A DNA stretch of 9,741 nucleotides, from positions 1-9,741 of the forward strand of contig CAMGGT010000010.1 in NCBI GenBank assembly GCA_946055715.1, written 5' to 3'. This DNA is from an uncultured Clostridia bacterium. Its GTDB lineage: Bacteria > Bacillota > Clostridia > Oscillospirales > CAG-272. The notes below the pieces were generated by a model, which worked only from the letters and a program-made list of their open reading frames with translations, did not search any database and was not told the origin of the DNA. Position 1 is the first letter of the stretch; every line of letters begins with the position of its first letter. This document shows, piece by piece, positions 6,661 through 9,741 of the stretch. A program made the position numbers and the translations under genes.

Positions 6661-9600
6661 ATGAAACGTCGCATTCTCCTCCTCTTTGCGGCGGTTTGCT
6701 TGCTTTGCGCCCTGCTGGTGTCCTGCGGTGGCGAAACGGCCACCACACCGGGTACTGCAACCACCACGCCCGGCGGCAGTTCTGCGACCACCGCGCCCCG
6801 GGCGGTTTCTGTCTCGGCCGTGCAGGAGCGCGTGAAAGTCAAAGACAGCGAACTGCCGACCTTTGACTACACGACCCTTTTCCGCATCGAAGCAGACGGT
6901 CTGCCCGTGCCTGTGGAGGCATCTTATGTGGATGCCTCTGCCGTCGGGCAAGAGCCGGGCACCTACTATGTCACCTGCTCCTACGAGGGCAAGCAGGCCG
7001 TGGTGCTGATCGAGGTCACCACCACCGTCTATCAACTGACGCTTTCTGTGCCCTCCGTGTCGCTGACCCAGACAGAGGCCGCCGCGTTTGACGCGCTGTC
7101 GCTGTTTTCGGCCACCGCAGACGGAGAGCCCTATGCGCTCACCCCCGACATGGCAGAAACCGACCTTTGCGACGAAGTGGGGCAGTATACCTACACCGTC
7201 ACCTGCGGCGACAAGTCGCTGACCCTTACGATCGAGGTCAGACCCGACCACCTGCTGGAAGTGCTGTCTGCCTACCGCACCCTTGAGGTCACTTTGGCAG
7301 AGCTCGACGGCTTTGACTATGTCGGCCTGTTCTCGCTCTATGTAGACGGCCTGCCCGTGCAGGTGACCGCCGACATGGTGGATGCCACCGCCCTCTCTGC
7401 CCCCGGGGTGGGAGAGAGCTATGTGGTCAGCTTCTCCTACACGCAAGACCGCACCTCCTGCCAAGCCGCCATCACCGTGCGGGTGGTGGAGCCGCAGGCC
7501 ATCTCGGTCACGGCCAAGAGCGTGGTCACCTACCCCAACAGCCCGGTTATCGACCTGACCACCCTGTTTGAGGTGCGCAGAGGCGACGAGGTGTTGCCCG
7601 TCACCACCGATATGATCGAGGGCACGGTGGACTACACCGGGGTGGGGGTCAACGAGATCACCCTGAACTACCCCGGCTGCGCCCCCGCCACCGCCACGGT
7701 GGAGATCAGGCGCGGCGTGGTCATCCTCGCCCCCGAGACGGTCACCGTCCGCCGCGGCACGGATGCCGCGCAGTATCCCTTTGCCGCCGATTTTACCGTG
7801 ATCGTCAACGGCCTGCGCTTTACCGATCTGCCGGCCTCCTGCTTTGACCTGTCGCAGGTGGACTTCGGGACGGCGGGCACCTATCCCGTCACCCTCACCA
7901 TCCGCTACAACGAAGACAAGCTCACCGGCATCTCGGGCAACGCCAACTACATCACCTATGAGAAGACCATCCATTATCATGTCACCCCCAACACCTACAC
8001 CCTGTCTCTGGGGGCAGAAGAGGTGGTGCTGCCGGCCGGCACACAAAAGTATGACATCTATGCCAACCTGCATGTGACCGTCAACGGCCGCAACCAGACC
8101 CTCACAGAAAATCCCGCCTATGTAGACGCGATCTCCTGTTATGTCCGCCGCCTGTCAGACCCCCTGGACTTTGCCTCTGCCATGCCCCAGCAGGTGCGCG
8201 TGGCCGTGTATGTCAACGGGCCGGAAGAAGAGCCGGTGGAGGTGACCTACACCCTGCGCATTGACAGCGGCATTGAGATTGCCGCCACCGGCGCGTATAT
8301 CTTCGCCGGTGCGCCGCTCTCCATCAAGGACCTGTTCTCCGTCACCCAAAACGGCGAACCCGTGCCCGTCACCTATGACATGATCTCCGGCAAGGTGGAT
8401 ATTTTTACCCCCGGCATCTACCGGGTCACCCTCTCGTATCAGGGCATGGAACAGTCTGCACAGGTCGTGGTGTTTGACCGCGCCATGCTGGGCACCTACC
8501 ACACGGCGCTTACCACCATTGCCACCGAAGACGAGGAGGACGAAGAGGGCTATATCACCTCCGGCATGCCTGCCACGACCCTCGCCGACCTTGTCATATC
8601 GGAAGACGGCAGCATCACGCTGGGCAACCGCACCTTTACCGTCGTGGGCGGCACCGACCCGCACACGATCAAGCTGCTGCAGGGACGGCTCGACTTCACC
8701 CTCTACTATGAAGACGGCATCATCGTGCTTGACCCCGACAACAGCATCCGGATGTCTTTCAGCGAAGAAAATCGCCCCATGGTCTACTTCCATCGGGATG
8801 TGTGGAACATCGACCGCGCCCTCACCGTCAACTACGGCTCCTCCCATGTTCTGCAGGGGGCCGTCACCACATACAGCATCGACACCTTCCACCTGACGAG
8901 CACGGACGGCGCGCGAGAGATGTGGTACGCCCTGAAGATCCATCTGGTTGCAAAGACCTGGGCCGACACCGACTATGTGGTCACCTGGGGCGAAGCATCC
9001 TATCCCGATGACTTTGTGCCCGAAACGGGGGCCGTGTCAACCCTCACCTTTGACGGCGAAGACTATGTCTTCACCATGCAGAGCAACAGGGTGGGCAAGG
9101 TCAACCACGCCACCAACACCTACCTGTGGGCCAACCGTGTCTTTTCGGGTACGGTAGACGGCAAGGCCGCCACGCTGGTCACTAACCAGTATGAGCATTA
9201 CACCCTCACCGTCGATGGGCAAAAGATCTTTACGATCATCTCAAACGACATCAGCCAGATGAAGAACGGCGGCGTGGATTATGCCACCGGCCGGGTCTTC
9301 TTCTATGACCCGCTGGGAGATGACGAATACGAACCCTTCAGCTATCAGTTCCTGGTCGACCCCGAAACAAACACCTTCACCTACATTCCCCGCGACGAGT
9401 ATTACGGCAGGTACGAGCTTGGCAAGATGTACATCTTCCTTGACGGCTACGGCACCGGCGTGGTGAACTTCAACACCTCCTCCTATACGACCACCCAGCT
9501 TTCCTACACCGCCACAGGGCGGGAGCTTTCGGTGCGGTACAGAAATACCCTGCCGGGCTTTGCCTACGGCACGGGCGCCGATTTCTACACCAGCCCTCTG

Positions 9601-9741
9601 CTGAACCTGCTGACCGTCAAAGAAATGCCCGGGCTGTCGCTTGACGGGCAGACCCTCGTCAACTGCCTGATCGAAGACGGTGCCATCGTGAAGATCGACA
9701 CCACGCAGATCGGCGCGGGCAGCAACGCCAAGACAGAGCTG
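6661..9741 (+). CDS. Large repeat-rich surface lipoprotein with Ig-like repeats (3' end outside window)
   Basis: The frame is open from ATG 6661 to the last base: 1027 codons without a stop, so the gene continues. The signal peptide ends in lipobox LVSC (Cys22), followed by a Thr/Pro/Gly spacer (25-46, TTPGTATTTPGG). Residues about 47-606 form roughly seven divergent beta-rich repeats of 70-95 residues. They share the signature LF.V...G..VPVT.DM followed by G.Y.VT.SY, resembling Big_3-type bacterial Ig-like domains. A different beta-rich region starts at 610 (LGTYHT) and has an acidic patch at 623-629 (EDEEDEE). A further unit starts at about 914 (YYGRYELG, then FLDGYGTG) and recalls small lipocalin-like modules of clostridial surface proteins; this is a weak resemblance. 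No enzyme motif is seen. The architecture fits an extended surface stalk carrying terminal modules, acting in binding or structure. It is closely coupled to the gene before it. Confidence 0.93.
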   Translation, partial: MKRRILLLFAAVCLLCALLVSCGGETATTPGTATTTPGGSSATTAPRAVSVSAVQERVKVKDSELPTFDYTTLFRIEADGLPVPVEASYVDASAVGQEPGTYYVTCSYEGKQAVVLIEVTTTVYQLTLSVPSVSLTQTEAAAFDALSLFSATADGEPYALTPDMAETDLCDEVGQYTYTVTCGDKSLTLTIEVRPDHLLEVLSAYRTLEVTLAELDGFDYVGLFSLYVDGLPVQVTADMVDATALSAPGVGESYVVSFSYTQDRTSCQAAITVRVVEPQAISVTAKSVVTYPNSPVIDLTTLFEVRRGDEVLPVTTDMIEGTVDYTGVGVNEITLNYPGCAPATATVEIRRGVVILAPETVTVRRGTDAAQYPFAADFTVIVNGLRFTDLPASCFDLSQVDFGTAGTYPVTLTIRYNEDKLTGISGNANYITYEKTIHYHVTPNTYTLSLGAEEVVLPAGTQKYDIYANLHVTVNGRNQTLTENPAYVDAISCYVRRLSDPLDFASAMPQQVRVAVYVNGPEEEPVEVTYTLRIDSGIEIAATGAYIFAGAPLSIKDLFSVTQNGEPVPVTYDMISGKVDIFTPGIYRVTLSYQGMEQSAQVVVFDRAMLGTYHTALTTIATEDEEDEEGYITSGMPATTLADLVISEDGSITLGNRTFTVVGGTDPHTIKLLQGRLDFTLYYEDGIIVLDPDNSIRMSFSEENRPMVYFHRDVWNIDRALTVNYGSSHVLQGAVTTYSIDTFHLTSTDGAREMWYALKIHLVAKTWADTDYVVTWGEASYPDDFVPETGAVSTLTFDGEDYVFTMQSNRVGKVNHATNTYLWANRVFSGTVDGKAATLVTNQYEHYTLTVDGQKIFTIISNDISQMKNGGVDYATGRVFFYDPLGDDEYEPFSYQFLVDPETNTFTYIPRDEYYGRYELGKMYIFLDGYGTGVVNFNTSSYTTTQLSYTATGRELSVRYRNTLPGFAYGTGADFYTSPLLNLLTVKEMPGLSLDGQTLVNCLIEDGAIVKIDTTQIGAGSNAKTEL
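6733..6798 (+). repeat. Thr/Pro-rich spacer after the lipobox of the fourth gene
   Basis: Residues 25-46 (ETATTPGTATTTPGGSSATT and two more) are a low-complexity spacer between lipidated Cys22 and the first Ig-like repeat. The TTPG/TTTPG units match those in the third gene, but the second gene has only a short Pro/Glu spacer. Confidence 0.75.
6799..8478 (+). repeat. Seven divergent Ig-like (Big_3-type) protein repeats
   Basis: Approximate residue limits are 47-121, 122-196, 197-278, 279-350, 351-443, 444-535 and 536-606. Repeats 1, 3, 4 and 7 keep the LF...V/..DG..V.V core (LFRIEADGLPVPV, LFSLYVDGLPVQV, LFEVRRGDEVLPV, LFSVTQNGEPVPV). DM appears after it in repeats 2, 3, 4 and 7. Repeats 5 and 6 are longer and the most diverged, each with an insertion before its last strand. 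Boundaries are by eye. The DNA is not near-identical between repeats. Confidence 0.7.

Noticed and set aside
5149..8073. 974-codon open frame on the minus strand spanning the third and fourth genes
   Set aside because: It is codon-aligned with the sense genes (same phase in both). It exists only because TTA, CTA and TCA codons are absent there; it ends exactly at the sense TCA codon 5149-5151. The translation is low-complexity (G, V, H, D rich), has no plausible domain, and ignores the strong sense-strand signals.

Overview
The window is wholly occupied by four same-strand protein genes that look like one surface-protein operon. Composition is GC-rich, the Shine-Dalgarno sites are strong (AAGGAGG, AAGGAG), three proteins start with lipoprotein signal peptides, and the domain mix is BspA-type leucine-rich repeats, fibronectin-III-like and bacterial Ig-like domains. 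Together these suggest a monoderm Firmicute, most likely a gut or anaerobic Clostridia-class organism. That is an inference: there is no marker gene in the window, and a genus cannot be named.

Layout: (1) 1-1815 is the 3' part of a gene for a BspA-like LRR_5 surface protein with a helical FIVAR-like stalk, an acidic/proline linker and a C-terminal membrane anchor. (2) 1812-4157 encodes a 781-residue lipoprotein with an Fn3-like domain, a Big_2-like domain, a long beta-rich body and a C-terminal module. (3) 4204-6648 encodes an 814-residue paralogous lipoprotein with a Thr/Pro spacer, a Big_2-like domain, and the same body and C-terminal module. (4) 6661 to the window end encodes at least 1027 residues of a third lipoprotein, with a Thr/Pro spacer, about seven divergent Ig-like repeats and further beta-rich modules; its stop lies beyond the window.

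The gene junctions are tight: an ATGA overlap, a 46-nt gap, and a 12-nt gap in which the Shine-Dalgarno overlaps the previous stop codon. I see no internal terminator or convincing promoter, so co-transcription is likely. All four products should sit on the outer face of the cytoplasmic membrane and reach outward through modular beta or LRR domains. No catalytic motif is recognisable, so binding, adhesion or a scaffolding role is the most that can be inferred.

The most notable points are the colinear paralogy of genes 2 and 3 with differing N-terminal modules, an exact 36-bp direct repeat (66-bp period) within the membrane anchor of gene 1, and the repeat-rich architecture of gene 4. I found no RNA genes, CRISPR arrays, mobile elements or origins, and no gene-free stretch longer than 46 nt.
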